The position numbers and the translations under genes were made by a program. Of a stretch of DNA of 21,838 nt, positions 1-7,064 are shown piece by piece (the first letter of the stretch is position 1; each line of letters starts with the position of its first letter). The DNA comes from Alphaproteobacteria bacterium UBA685 (GTDB lineage: Bacteria; Pseudomonadota; Alphaproteobacteria; Puniceispirillales; Puniceispirillaceae): NCBI GenBank assembly GCA_002299005.1, contig DBMZ01000173.1, positions 4,390 through 26,227 of the forward strand. The letters are read 5' to 3'. The notes beneath the pieces are model-generated. The model had not been told where the DNA came from. It did not search any database and saw only the letters and a list, made by a program, of their open reading frames with translations.

Positions 1-593
1 GCAGGGGTGAGGGTGATTATCTGGCTGATAAGGCTTTGGGCAAGCGGTGTATGGGTGCTGGCAATCACCGCACCGCCAAGCGCAAGATAGCCGGCGATAC
101 GTTCTTCTAAATAGGCAAGATTGGCGGCATCAAGGCTGGCAGATGGCTCATCTAATAGCCAAATATCATGGCTGTCATCCAATATATGCAAGCTCAATTT
201 CTGACGCTGACCAGCAGAATAGGTGGCGATTTGGCGCTCATAGAGGCTTGATTGCACAAGCATGTTGCGGCTTTGCCCTGTGAGTAATTCGTAATTCTCA
301 TAGCCTGTTAAATCTGCTTGCATCGCATCATCATGACCAAGATAGCTGATGGTGCGGAGGGCCGGGATATCTTGTGCGGGGCACGGTTCGCCCGCAATGA
401 TGATAGTGCCTTTGATGGCAGGTAATAGGCCGGCAAGATGGCGCAGAAATGTTGATTTGCCGCAACCATTGGGGCCGCGCAATTGGATATAATCCCCCTT
501 TGCCACTGTGCAAGAGACAGGCGCTGTCAGGACATTATCATTGCGAGAGGCGCAGAGTGCTTGGCACGCGATTACCATCTGTTTATCTGTCAT
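1..593 (-). CDS. ccmA: CcmA, haem exporter ATP-binding subunit (C-terminus cut by window edge)
   Basis: ATPase of the CcmABCD ABC complex, which releases haem-loaded CcmE during cytochrome c maturation at the inner membrane. Reading back from ATG at 591-593 gives an open frame of 197 residues that leaves the window without a stop; the family is about 200-210 residues, so only a few residues are missing. Visible: Walker A GPNGCGKST (40-48), the YLGH segment at the Q-loop (84-87) that is usual for CcmA, signature YSAGQ (125-129), Walker B IWLLDEP (144-150), D-loop SLD (153-155) and H-loop His181. The stretch after the signature (QKLSLHILDDSHD) differs from the ALARL-type sequence usual here, so this is a somewhat divergent copy. 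ATG at 578 is an in-frame alternative start. It is divergent from acnB; ccmB would be expected beyond the left edge. Confidence 0.9.
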   Translation of the reverse strand, partial: MTDKQMVIACQALCASRNDNVLTAPVSCTVAKGDYIQLRGPNGCGKSTFLRHLAGLLPAIKGTIIIAGEPCPAQDIPALRTISYLGHDDAMQADLTGYENYELLTGQSRNMLVQSSLYERQIATYSAGQRQKLSLHILDDSHDIWLLDEPSASLDAANLAYLEERIAGYLALGGAVIASTHTPLAQSLISQIITLTP

Positions 594-881
594 GCGTCAT
601 CTTATCATTGTTTCTGGTTAACTCTATAGCCTTTCGCGGTTGTTTTGGACAGGGCTAGCGCATAAAAAAACTGGCTATGCGGGGATGAATTGTCTATACT
701 GTCGGCGACCGGTTGCTGGCGCACCTCAACACGGCCAATGCGACATTTTACGATGCCAGAATTTATGATAATCGGCTCAAGATGATCTTGCGCCAGCGTC
801 TTTCTTATGAGGCGCTGTGCTAGGTAAGCGTAACGGGTGCGTTATTATCAAAATGAAATTAACCGTCTAAGGGGGATAGTG
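594..881. other. ccmA-acnB divergent intergenic region
   Basis: This 288-bp region must hold the promoters of both divergent genes. A TATACT hexamer at 695-700 could be a -10 for acnB but has no good -35 at the right spacing; an alternative weak pair is TTGTTT then TAAAAA, 17 bp apart, at about 643-671. Frame 689-823 is open for 44 codons without a good start codon and reads like real protein (see findings). A 27-codon ORF at 685-768 with four Cys codons overlaps it in another frame. I see no RNA gene and no terminator. Confidence 0.5.
869..875 (+). promoter_or_regulatory. Shine-Dalgarno site deciding the acnB start
   Basis: AAGGGGG, six bases before ATG 882. The in-frame ATG at 837 has no comparable site, which supports the shorter protein. 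Confidence 0.75.
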
Positions 882-3674
882 ATGAGTTTATATGCTGCTT
901 ATCTTGAAGAAGTTGCCAAACGTAGTACCGAAGGCCTTGCCGCTAAGCCAATTGATGATGCCGCGCTGTTGAGTGAAATTATCGCGCAAATCAAAGATAC
1001 AGGCCATGAGCATAGAGCCGGTTCTCTGGAATATTTCATCTATAACACATTGCCAGGCACAACAAGTGCGGCAGGTGTGAAGGCGCAATTCTTGAAAGAA
1101 ATCATCCAAGGCCAAACGGTTCTTGATGAAATCTCAGCTGATTTTGCCTATGAGCTATTATCGCATATGCGCGGCGGCCCGTCTGTCGAGGTGCTGTTGG
1201 ATTTGGCGTTGGGTGATGATGCGAGCCAAGCAAGCAAAGCCGCAGAAGTTCTGAAAACACAGGTCTTTTTATATGACGCAGATACAGACCGCCTAAAGGC
1301 CGCCCATGAGGCTGGTAATGCGCTTGCGACTGATATCTTGAAAAGCTATGCAGAGGCTGAATTCTTCACCAAACTGCCTGATATGGAAGAGAAGGTTAAA
1401 GTCGTCTCTTACATCGCCGCAGAAGGTGATATTTCAACAGATTTGCTATCGCCTGGTAATCAAGCGCATTCACGTGCTGACCGCGAATTGCATGGTAAAT
1501 GCATGATCTCAGAACAGGCGCAAAAAGAAATCCAAGCCTTGCAAGCACAGCACCCTGATAAGCGTGTGATGCTGGTGGCAGAAAAAGGCACAATGGGTGT
1601 GGGCTCATCACGCATGTCTGGCGTTAATAATGTGGCGCTTTGGACAGGCACGCAAGCAAGCCCTTATGTGCCATTTGTGAATATCGCGCCGATTGTGGCA
1701 GGTACGAACGGCATTTCACCTATCTTTTTGACAACTGTTGGCGTGACAGGCGGTATCGGCCTTGATCTGCAAAATTGGGTCAAGAAGCTAGATGAAGATG
1801 GTAAGCCGATTTTGAATAATGACGGCAACCCTGTTTTGGAACAGAAATTCTCTGTTGAGACAGGCACTATTTTGACCATTGATACAAAGACAAAGAAGCT
1901 GCTTGATGCCGATGGGTCTGAAGAGTTGGTCGATGTATCTGATTCATTCACACCGCAAAAAACTGAATTTATCAAGGCAGGTGGCTCTTATGCGATCGTC
2001 TTTGGTAAGAAGCTTCAGACATTTGCTTGTGAGACATTGGGTCTGCCATTGAAATCAGCCTTTGCAGCATCAAAGGAAGTCACCAAAGACGGCCAAGGCC
2101 TGACAGCGGTTGAGAAAATCTTTAACGCAAATGCCGTGGGTGTTGCCTCTGAAGAAGCCTTGCTTGCTGGCTCAGATGTGCGTGTGAAGGTCAATATTGT
2201 TGGCTCGCAAGATACAACGGGCCTGATGACCGCCCAAGAGCTTGAGGCGATGGCGGCGACGACTATCTCGCCAACATTGGATGGCGCGTATCAGTCTGGC
2301 TGTCACACGGCCTCTGTCTGGGATTTCAAGGCGCAGGATAACACCCCGCGCTTGATGAAATTCATGAATGATTTCGGCCTTGTCACAGCGCGTGACCCGA
2401 AAGAAAGCTATCATTCAATGACAGATGTGATTCACAAGGTTTTGAATGATATCACAGTGGATGATCACGCGATTATCATCGGCGGTGATTCGCATACAAG
2501 AATGTCAAAAGGCATCGCCTTTGGTGCAGATTCTGGCACAGTGGCTTTGGCCCTTGCGACAGGTGAGGCAACCATGCCAATCCCGCAATCTGTGAAGGTG
2601 ACCTTTAAGGGCAAGATGGCCGACCATATGGATTTCCGTGATGTCGTTCACGCAACCCAAGCACAGATGCTTGAGCAGTTTGGCGATAACATCTTCCAAG
2701 GCCGCGTTATCGAAGTTCATATCGGCACATTATTGGCTGACCAAGCCTTTACCTTTACCGATTGGACAGCTGAGATGAAGGCGAAGGCCTCTATCTGTAT
2801 TTCAGAAGATGCGACTTTGATTGAATCTTTGGAAATCGCCAAGAGCCGTATCCAGATCATGATCGATAAGGGCATGGAGCATGAAAATAAGATGCTGCAT
2901 CGCCTGATTGATATCGCCGATACACGCATTGCCCAGATTAAATCTGGCGAGAAGCCAGCGCTTGCGCCTGATGCGAACGCTGATTATGCGGCAGAGGTTG
3001 TGGTTGATCTTGACGCGATTAATGAGCCGATGATCGCTGACCCTGATGTCAATAATTCAGATGTCTCAAAGCGTTATACGCATGATACCATCCGCCCTAT
3101 CTCTTTTTACATGGCAGAGAAAAAGGTCGATTTGGGCTTTGTTGGTTCATGTATGGTGCATAAGGGCGATGTGAAGATTGTCGCGCAAATGTTGCGTAAT
3201 TTGGAAGCCTCACAAGGCAAGGTTTCGTTCAACGCGCCGCTTGTTGTGGCGGCACCGACCTATAACATCATTGATGAGCTGAAAGCAGAAGGCGACTGGT
3301 CTATCTTGCAGAAATATTCAGGCTTTGAATTTGATGATAGCGCGCCAAAAGAGGCGTCTCGTACCGAATATGAAAACATCCTGTATCTAGAGCGTCCTGG
3401 TTGTAACCTATGTATGGGTAACCAAGAAAAGGCCGCCAAGGGTGATACGGTGATGGCAACCTCTACACGCCTGTTTAAGGGCCGTGTTGTGGAAGATTCA
3501 GACGAGAAGAAGGGTGAATCATTGCTTGCCTCAACACCGGTTGTTGTGCTCTCAGCCATTTTGGGCCGCACGCCAACGATTGAGGAATATAAGCAAGCGG
3601 TTGTCGGCATTGACCTGACCAAATTTGCCCCGCCAATCGCCAAGCCAGGCACAACGCAATCTGCTCATTTCTAG
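882..3674 (+). CDS. acnB: Aconitate hydratase B (2-methylisocitrate dehydratase), Bacteroidota-like branch
   Basis: Interconverts citrate and isocitrate in the TCA cycle through a [4Fe-4S] cluster; AcnB enzymes commonly also dehydrate 2-methylisocitrate. The frame is open from an ATG at 837, but I choose ATG 882 because AAGGGGG (869-875) lies 6 bp before it and the protein then starts MSLYAAYLEEVAKR, as expected for the AcnB helical domain; this gives 930 residues. Cluster ligands appear as Cys757 (GSCM) and Cys841/Cys844 (PGCNLCMGNQ); GGDSHTR is also present. The N-terminal helical domain, swivel domain and three catalytic domains occur in AcnB order. Segments such as STDLLSPGNQAHSR, EKGTMGVGSSRMSG and FIYNTLPGTTSAAG match, from memory, flavobacterial AcnB much better than E. 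coli AcnB. Convergent with the TPR gene downstream and sharing its terminator. Confidence 0.95.
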   Translation: MSLYAAYLEEVAKRSTEGLAAKPIDDAALLSEIIAQIKDTGHEHRAGSLEYFIYNTLPGTTSAAGVKAQFLKEIIQGQTVLDEISADFAYELLSHMRGGPSVEVLLDLALGDDASQASKAAEVLKTQVFLYDADTDRLKAAHEAGNALATDILKSYAEAEFFTKLPDMEEKVKVVSYIAAEGDISTDLLSPGNQAHSRADRELHGKCMISEQAQKEIQALQAQHPDKRVMLVAEKGTMGVGSSRMSGVNNVALWTGTQASPYVPFVNIAPIVAGTNGISPIFLTTVGVTGGIGLDLQNWVKKLDEDGKPILNNDGNPVLEQKFSVETGTILTIDTKTKKLLDADGSEELVDVSDSFTPQKTEFIKAGGSYAIVFGKKLQTFACETLGLPLKSAFAASKEVTKDGQGLTAVEKIFNANAVGVASEEALLAGSDVRVKVNIVGSQDTTGLMTAQELEAMAATTISPTLDGAYQSGCHTASVWDFKAQDNTPRLMKFMNDFGLVTARDPKESYHSMTDVIHKVLNDITVDDHAIIIGGDSHTRMSKGIAFGADSGTVALALATGEATMPIPQSVKVTFKGKMADHMDFRDVVHATQAQMLEQFGDNIFQGRVIEVHIGTLLADQAFTFTDWTAEMKAKASICISEDATLIESLEIAKSRIQIMIDKGMEHENKMLHRLIDIADTRIAQIKSGEKPALAPDANADYAAEVVVDLDAINEPMIADPDVNNSDVSKRYTHDTIRPISFYMAEKKVDLGFVGSCMVHKGDVKIVAQMLRNLEASQGKVSFNAPLVVAAPTYNIIDELKAEGDWSILQKYSGFEFDDSAPKEASRTEYENILYLERPGCNLCMGNQEKAAKGDTVMATSTRLFKGRVVEDSDEKKGESLLASTPVVVLSAILGRTPTIEEYKQAVVGIDLTKFAPPIAKPGTTQSAHF

Positions 3675-3697
3675 GGCCTGACTGCGCACAAAGTTGC

Positions 3698-3725
3698 CCT
3701 ATCCTTTCCGGGGGGGAATGATAGG
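3698..3725. repeat. Imperfect inverted repeat downstream of acnB
   Basis: CCTATC (3698-3703) pairs with GATAGG (3720-3725), and an inner TTCC/GGAA pair closes over a run of G. It sits between the acnB stop and the strong terminator. No T tract follows, so it is more likely a 3'-end-stabilising hairpin than a terminator on its own. Confidence 0.4.
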
Positions 3726-3733
3726 ACGAAAAG

Positions 3734-3766
3734 CCTCACTCTGATTTATTCAGGGTGAGGTTTTTT
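3734..3766. terminator. Bidirectional terminator between convergent acnB and the TPR gene
   Basis: CCTCACTCTGA (3734-3744), loop TTTAT, then TCAGGGTGAGG (3750-3760) form an 11-bp stem with one G-T wobble. On the plus strand it is followed by TTTTTT (3761-3766). On the minus strand the stem is followed by GC and then TTTT. It therefore looks usable in both directions. Most of the hairpin lies inside the last codons and stop of the minus-strand TPR gene. Confidence 0.85.
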
Positions 3767-4929
3767 ATGGCCGCTAATAGCTCTTCATATTTGGAGCCGC
3801 GCTCATAATAAGAGGGCACCATAGCGGGCTGTGGTTCTTTTCCTTTTAGCAGGTTGCTTTGCATAATCCGCATCGAGATATCGGCCGTGCTATTTTTCTC
3901 AATGCTCTCAAGCACGAACCTTGCGAGGCGTGATTTATTGGTCTCTTCAAGGTCATTGGTTTGCGCTGTCCAGAATAACAGCCTGTCACGGTCACGCATC
4001 AGCGCATGAAGCCGCGTGACCTCTTGATCCGCACGCCTTGTTAGGTGCCTGTTGAAGAGGAGGAAAGGGTAATAGAGAAGAATCGTAAAGGTGGTTAGTT
4101 GCAGGATGTCTAGGAAATTGACACCTTCAATAGCCAATGATTTCGGGTCTTTGTGGATGCCATAAAAGGCGGCGCTTGCCACGATGGCGATGAAGCATAG
4201 AATGATGCGAGACTTGTTAGTGGTCTTCTCGGCTTGTTTAATCCACCCATCACCAAGGTCTTTCTTTTGAAGGTCTAGCTGTTCCAGCAAAGCTTTATCT
4301 TCGGTCGCCGAAAGGTGCAGGTTTTTGCCATAAAGCCGAAACCGCGTTTCGATAATTTCCTTATCAAAATTCTTGATAATCTGCCCTGGCTTGGTGATGT
4401 TTTCCAGCTGTTCAGTGATGACTGCTGAGCTCTTTTTCGCCTCATCCATGCCGATAGCGATGGCGCGGTTATAATGATACTCGACATGCTTTGCGCCCTT
4501 GTCATATTTCAGCGCTTCTTTAATTGCTTTATCATAATCATCAACGGCATCTGCATAGCGCCCGCCTTTTTGCTTGGCCTTGGCACGCAGATAATAGGAG
4601 GCGGCATCATCTGGCTGGCGTTTAATCGCCTCGTCATAATCTTTGATAGCGGTTCTATGACGGTCCAACGCCATCTTGGCCTCGGCGCGATGAAAGTAAA
4701 AATCGGCATGCGTATCATCAAGCCTGATAGCCTCATTAAAATCTATCGTCGCTTCCTTCGCCCTGCCGAGCTCTTTTCTTGCTATGCCGCGATAATAAAA
4801 CGCCAATGTCTCATTTGGATTTAAGGCGATGGCATCGGTGGCTTGTTTTTCAAGCTCGTCCCAATTCTCATCCTTTTCCAAAGTGTCAAATTTAGATTTC
4901 CAATCTTTTGCCGAAAATGGACTCATCAT
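3736..4929 (-). CDS. Membrane-anchored TPR protein, paralogue 1 (function unknown)
   Basis: A 397-residue protein of unknown function. The N-terminal half carries three clear tetratricopeptide repeats (about 41-74, 75-108, 109-142) with typical AIxDYDEAIK helices, so it should bind a partner protein. Two membrane segments follow (about 241-258 and 272-292). The C-terminal tail contains RLHALMRDRDRLLFWTAQ (306-323) and STADIS. An even number of membrane segments would put both the TPRs and the tail in the cytoplasm. The start is ATG 4929: GAGGGAG (4938-4944) lies 8 bp upstream; ATG 4926 is the alternative. The same order (TPRs, a RFRxYG motif, membrane segments, LFWxAQ tail) recurs in the next gene upstream, so the two are tandem paralogues. 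Its last codons form the shared terminator. No enzyme motif is seen. Confidence 0.85.
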   Translation of the reverse strand: MMSPFSAKDWKSKFDTLEKDENWDELEKQATDAIALNPNETLAFYYRGIARKELGRAKEATIDFNEAIRLDDTHADFYFHRAEAKMALDRHRTAIKDYDEAIKRQPDDAASYYLRAKAKQKGGRYADAVDDYDKAIKEALKYDKGAKHVEYHYNRAIAIGMDEAKKSSAVITEQLENITKPGQIIKNFDKEIIETRFRLYGKNLHLSATEDKALLEQLDLQKKDLGDGWIKQAEKTTNKSRIILCFIAIVASAAFYGIHKDPKSLAIEGVNFLDILQLTTFTILLYYPFLLFNRHLTRRADQEVTRLHALMRDRDRLLFWTAQTNDLEETNKSRLARFVLESIEKNSTADISMRIMQSNLLKGKEPQPAMVPSYYERGSKYEELLAAIKNLTLNKSE

Positions 4930-4952
4930 CGCGCTAGCTCCCTCTGCTATTT

Positions 4953-5014
4953 ATCTCGCCCAAACCGCTAGCCTAATGGCATTAACGATTTGAACGAAGG
5001 CTAACCGAAAGGAT
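4953..5014 (-). repeat. Upstream element of TPR gene 1, copy A of a duplicated promoter/leader
   Basis: About 62 bp lying 23 bp before the start of the 397-residue TPR gene. It aligns end to end with 6851-6911, which lies 19 bp before the start of the 602-residue TPR gene, at roughly 75-80% identity by eye. Shared blocks include ATCTCGCCC, TAGCCTAATGGC and CCGAAAGGAT. It occupies the spacer between the two genes, so it probably holds the promoter and leader of the downstream copy. It contains a short TAGCC/GGCTA inverted repeat. Confidence 0.75.
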
Positions 5015-5022
5015 AGGGTGGG

Positions 5023-6831
5023 TTAGTCAGGTTTTAGGGGACTGATGTCTTTGATTGCTTTTGCGATATCTTTAAGGGCTTCGGCTAAGTCTGGCTCTTC
5101 CTTGCTGTTTTTTCTCCTAAAGCCACGCATGCGCAACATCCAAAACGACATATCAGCAGTGCTTTTTGTACTCATATATTTTAACATCGTTTGAGAAAGT
5201 TTAACTTTCTCATTTTCTGGCTGAGCTTGCCAGAATAGAATTTGATTTCGTTCTCTCATCAGCGAGTGAAGTCGAACTATAGTTTCATCAGTTCTTCTGG
5301 TAATATGACGCACATGAAGGAAAAGAGGTGTGGTCAGAAATAATATAGATGCGGCAAACGATAAAACATCGTCGAACTGCGCCTGTTCGGAAAGAGCGAT
5401 GGTGGGGTCAAAATAATAAAAGTAAAACAGATAAACTACCACAAGCCAAATCAAAATGGTAGCAAGCCGATAGAAGCTTGAAGCCCGGTCAGCTTTATCG
5501 CTACTTTGCTGTTTTAGACATGTGGGTAGGAAAATCCAAAGCAATAAGGGAATTGATAAAAGAATGGAAGGTAGAAGAAACCAAAGTAAATCGCAGTATA
5601 CGGTGCCAGCCTCTCTGCATTCTTCTGGTTTATAGCAAAGCCAAATGACCAAAATCGTTACAAACCACAATACAGAGAAAAGAATAACTGGAACTATAGT
5701 TGTGTAAGAAAGTATTTGTTTTATGACAGTAGGCTGGTCTGTAGTTTGATTACTTTTGTCTCCATTATTGTTTACCTCAGTGCTTATATTTTCTTGATCT
5801 CTGAATTCTGTGTTTGAATGTTTAGCCTCTCCATAAATACGAAATCTTGTTCGGCGTATTTCATCCTCATAGAAAGCTATGATTTTATCAGAATCAGTTA
5901 TCTTTTGGAGTTCGTCTCTTCTGGTTTGGTCAAGTTGTTCTGTGGTTTCTTGCGCCGACTGAAGTCCGTAGGCCACAGCTCGATTGCTATAACTATTTGC
6001 ACTCTGGGGGTTTAATTTGATTGCTTTATCAAAGTCTTCAATTGCCTCTTTATATAAACCAAGACCAGTCTTTGCACTGCCCCTCATGTCGAGAGCATTC
6101 TCATTAAAGTCATCTATTTCAATTGCTCTATCAAGATCGCTTATAGCTTCTTGATAACGGCTTAGTGCTAGATATGCAGCACCTCGATTTTGAAAGATAG
6201 AAGAATTCGACTGGCCTAATTTGATGGCTCGGTCATAATCCCTAATTGCCTCTTCAAATTTTCCAAGGAAACTTTTTGCCGTTGCGCGATTGCCATAGGC
6301 ATTACTATATTCAGGGTCTATTTCGATAGCTTTGTTGTAATCCTTGATTGCCTCGTCATCTTGGCCAATCGCACTTCTTGCGACGCCTCGATTGTTGAAG
6401 GCAGAAGAAAAAGAGGGGTTGAAATCGATCGCTGTATTAAAATCTTTTATAGCCTCTTCATATTGCCCAAGTTTAATTTTTGCCGCACCGCGGTTGTTGA
6501 AGGCTGAAGAATCATTTGGGGCTAATTCGATAGCTTCATTAAAATCTCTTATGGCCGCGTCATATTGGCCAAGATTGTGTTTTGCGTTGCCTCGATTGTT
6601 GAAGGCAGAAGAGTTAGTGGGGTCCAAATCGATGGATTTATCAAAATCTTTTATTGCCTCTTCATGTTGGCCTAGTTCATTTTTTGCGATGCTTCTGTAA
6701 CGATATCCAATGCCGTCTTCTGGCCATTCGTCGATGCACTGCTGTGATTGCTCGTGTAATTTGTTCCAATTCTTTACATCACACAACGCCTCCAACACGT
6801 TATGCCAAGCATTCCTCGCCTTCCTAGCCAT
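5023..6831 (-). CDS. Membrane-anchored TPR protein, paralogue 2 (function unknown)
   Basis: A 602-residue protein of unknown function. It starts at ATG 6831, with AAGGAG 8 bp upstream. There are seven 34-residue TPRs (about 40-277) plus a partial eighth, many with the phrase SSAFNNRG, then RTRFRIYGE (327-335). Four membrane segments follow (about 377-399, 413-435, 455-474, 487-507). The tail holds HITRR, RLHSLMRERNQILFWQAQ (520-537) and KSTADMS. The RFRxYG motif, the tail and the upstream element all match the 397-residue neighbour, which has fewer TPRs and only two membrane segments. The four-segment part has no counterpart in the neighbour and is rich in aromatic and aliphatic residues. Base composition is visibly more A+T-rich than the surrounding housekeeping genes. 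TPRs suggest a scaffold that recruits a partner to the inner membrane; nothing points to catalysis. Confidence 0.85.
   Translation of the reverse strand: MARKARNAWHNVLEALCDVKNWNKLHEQSQQCIDEWPEDGIGYRYRSIAKNELGQHEEAIKDFDKSIDLDPTNSSAFNNRGNAKHNLGQYDAAIRDFNEAIELAPNDSSAFNNRGAAKIKLGQYEEAIKDFNTAIDFNPSFSSAFNNRGVARSAIGQDDEAIKDYNKAIEIDPEYSNAYGNRATAKSFLGKFEEAIRDYDRAIKLGQSNSSIFQNRGAAYLALSRYQEAISDLDRAIEIDDFNENALDMRGSAKTGLGLYKEAIEDFDKAIKLNPQSANSYSNRAVAYGLQSAQETTEQLDQTRRDELQKITDSDKIIAFYEDEIRRTRFRIYGEAKHSNTEFRDQENISTEVNNNGDKSNQTTDQPTVIKQILSYTTIVPVILFSVLWFVTILVIWLCYKPEECREAGTVYCDLLWFLLPSILLSIPLLLWIFLPTCLKQQSSDKADRASSFYRLATILIWLVVVYLFYFYYFDPTIALSEQAQFDDVLSFAASILFLTTPLFLHVRHITRRTDETIVRLHSLMRERNQILFWQAQPENEKVKLSQTMLKYMSTKSTADMSFWMLRMRGFRRKNSKEEPDLAEALKDIAKAIKDISPLKPD
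6386..6612 (-). repeat. Near-identical TPR-coding repeat units, 102-bp period
   Basis: A 23-bp stretch at 6386-6408 recurs exactly at 6590-6612 and with a few changes at 6488-6510, spaced exactly 102 bp (34 codons). It encodes the SSAFNNRG turn of repeats 2-4. Exact identity at DNA level, including third positions, suggests recent unit duplication or gene conversion within the array. Confidence 0.8.
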
Positions 6832-6850
6832 CTTCCTATCTCCTTGTAAG

Positions 6851-6911
6851 ATCTCGCCCGATGGTTAGCCTAATGGCGTTAAGGAATTGGGCGAAGCTTA
6901 CCCGAAAGGAT
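6851..6911 (-). repeat. Upstream element of TPR gene 2, copy B of a duplicated promoter/leader
   Basis: A 61-bp partner of the element at 4953-5014, 19 bp before the start of the 602-residue TPR gene. The matching position relative to both start codons argues that gene and promoter were duplicated as one unit and that both copies still respond to the same signal. Confidence 0.75.
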
Positions 6912-6946
6912 CCCCGCTTATTTTTTAGGCAGATTGGCACCCTTAC

Positions 6947-7024
6947 CCACCTTTTCTGCTTGCAAGGTGGCGCAAAGACAGGGCAGGCTCGTACATAGAG
7001 ACACCGGCTTTTTGCCACCACCTT
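6947..7024. repeat. Competing inverted repeats upstream of the helicase gene
   Basis: AAGGTGG (6964-6970) can pair with CCACCTT at 6947-6953 (10-nt loop) or with an identical CCACCTT at 7018-7024, extended on the inner side by GC-rich bases GGTGGC/GCCACC. The two pairings exclude each other. The region lies 41-118 bp before the helicase start, in the divergent spacer with the TPR gene. I cannot tell whether it is transcribed. Confidence 0.4.
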
Positions 7025-7064
7025 ATTTGACGTTACACCTCCCTTTTTTCTCGGTCCGACTTTC

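Noticed and set aside
685..768. 27-residue ORF with four Cys (CLYC ... C ... C), zinc-ribbon-like leader peptide
   Set aside because: Its start precedes or coincides with the likely acnB promoter, it overlaps a better open frame, and such a short Cys-bearing frame can arise by chance.
6386..6612. Regularly spaced direct repeats resembling a CRISPR-like or tandem-repeat array
   Set aside because: The 102-bp period equals one 34-residue TPR in a continuous reading frame; there are no spacers or cas genes.
6851..6911. CtrA-like half-sites (TTAA ... TAACC) in the element before TPR gene 2
   Set aside because: Spacing does not fit TTAA-N7-TTAA and the second half-site is not kept in the copy at 4953-5014.
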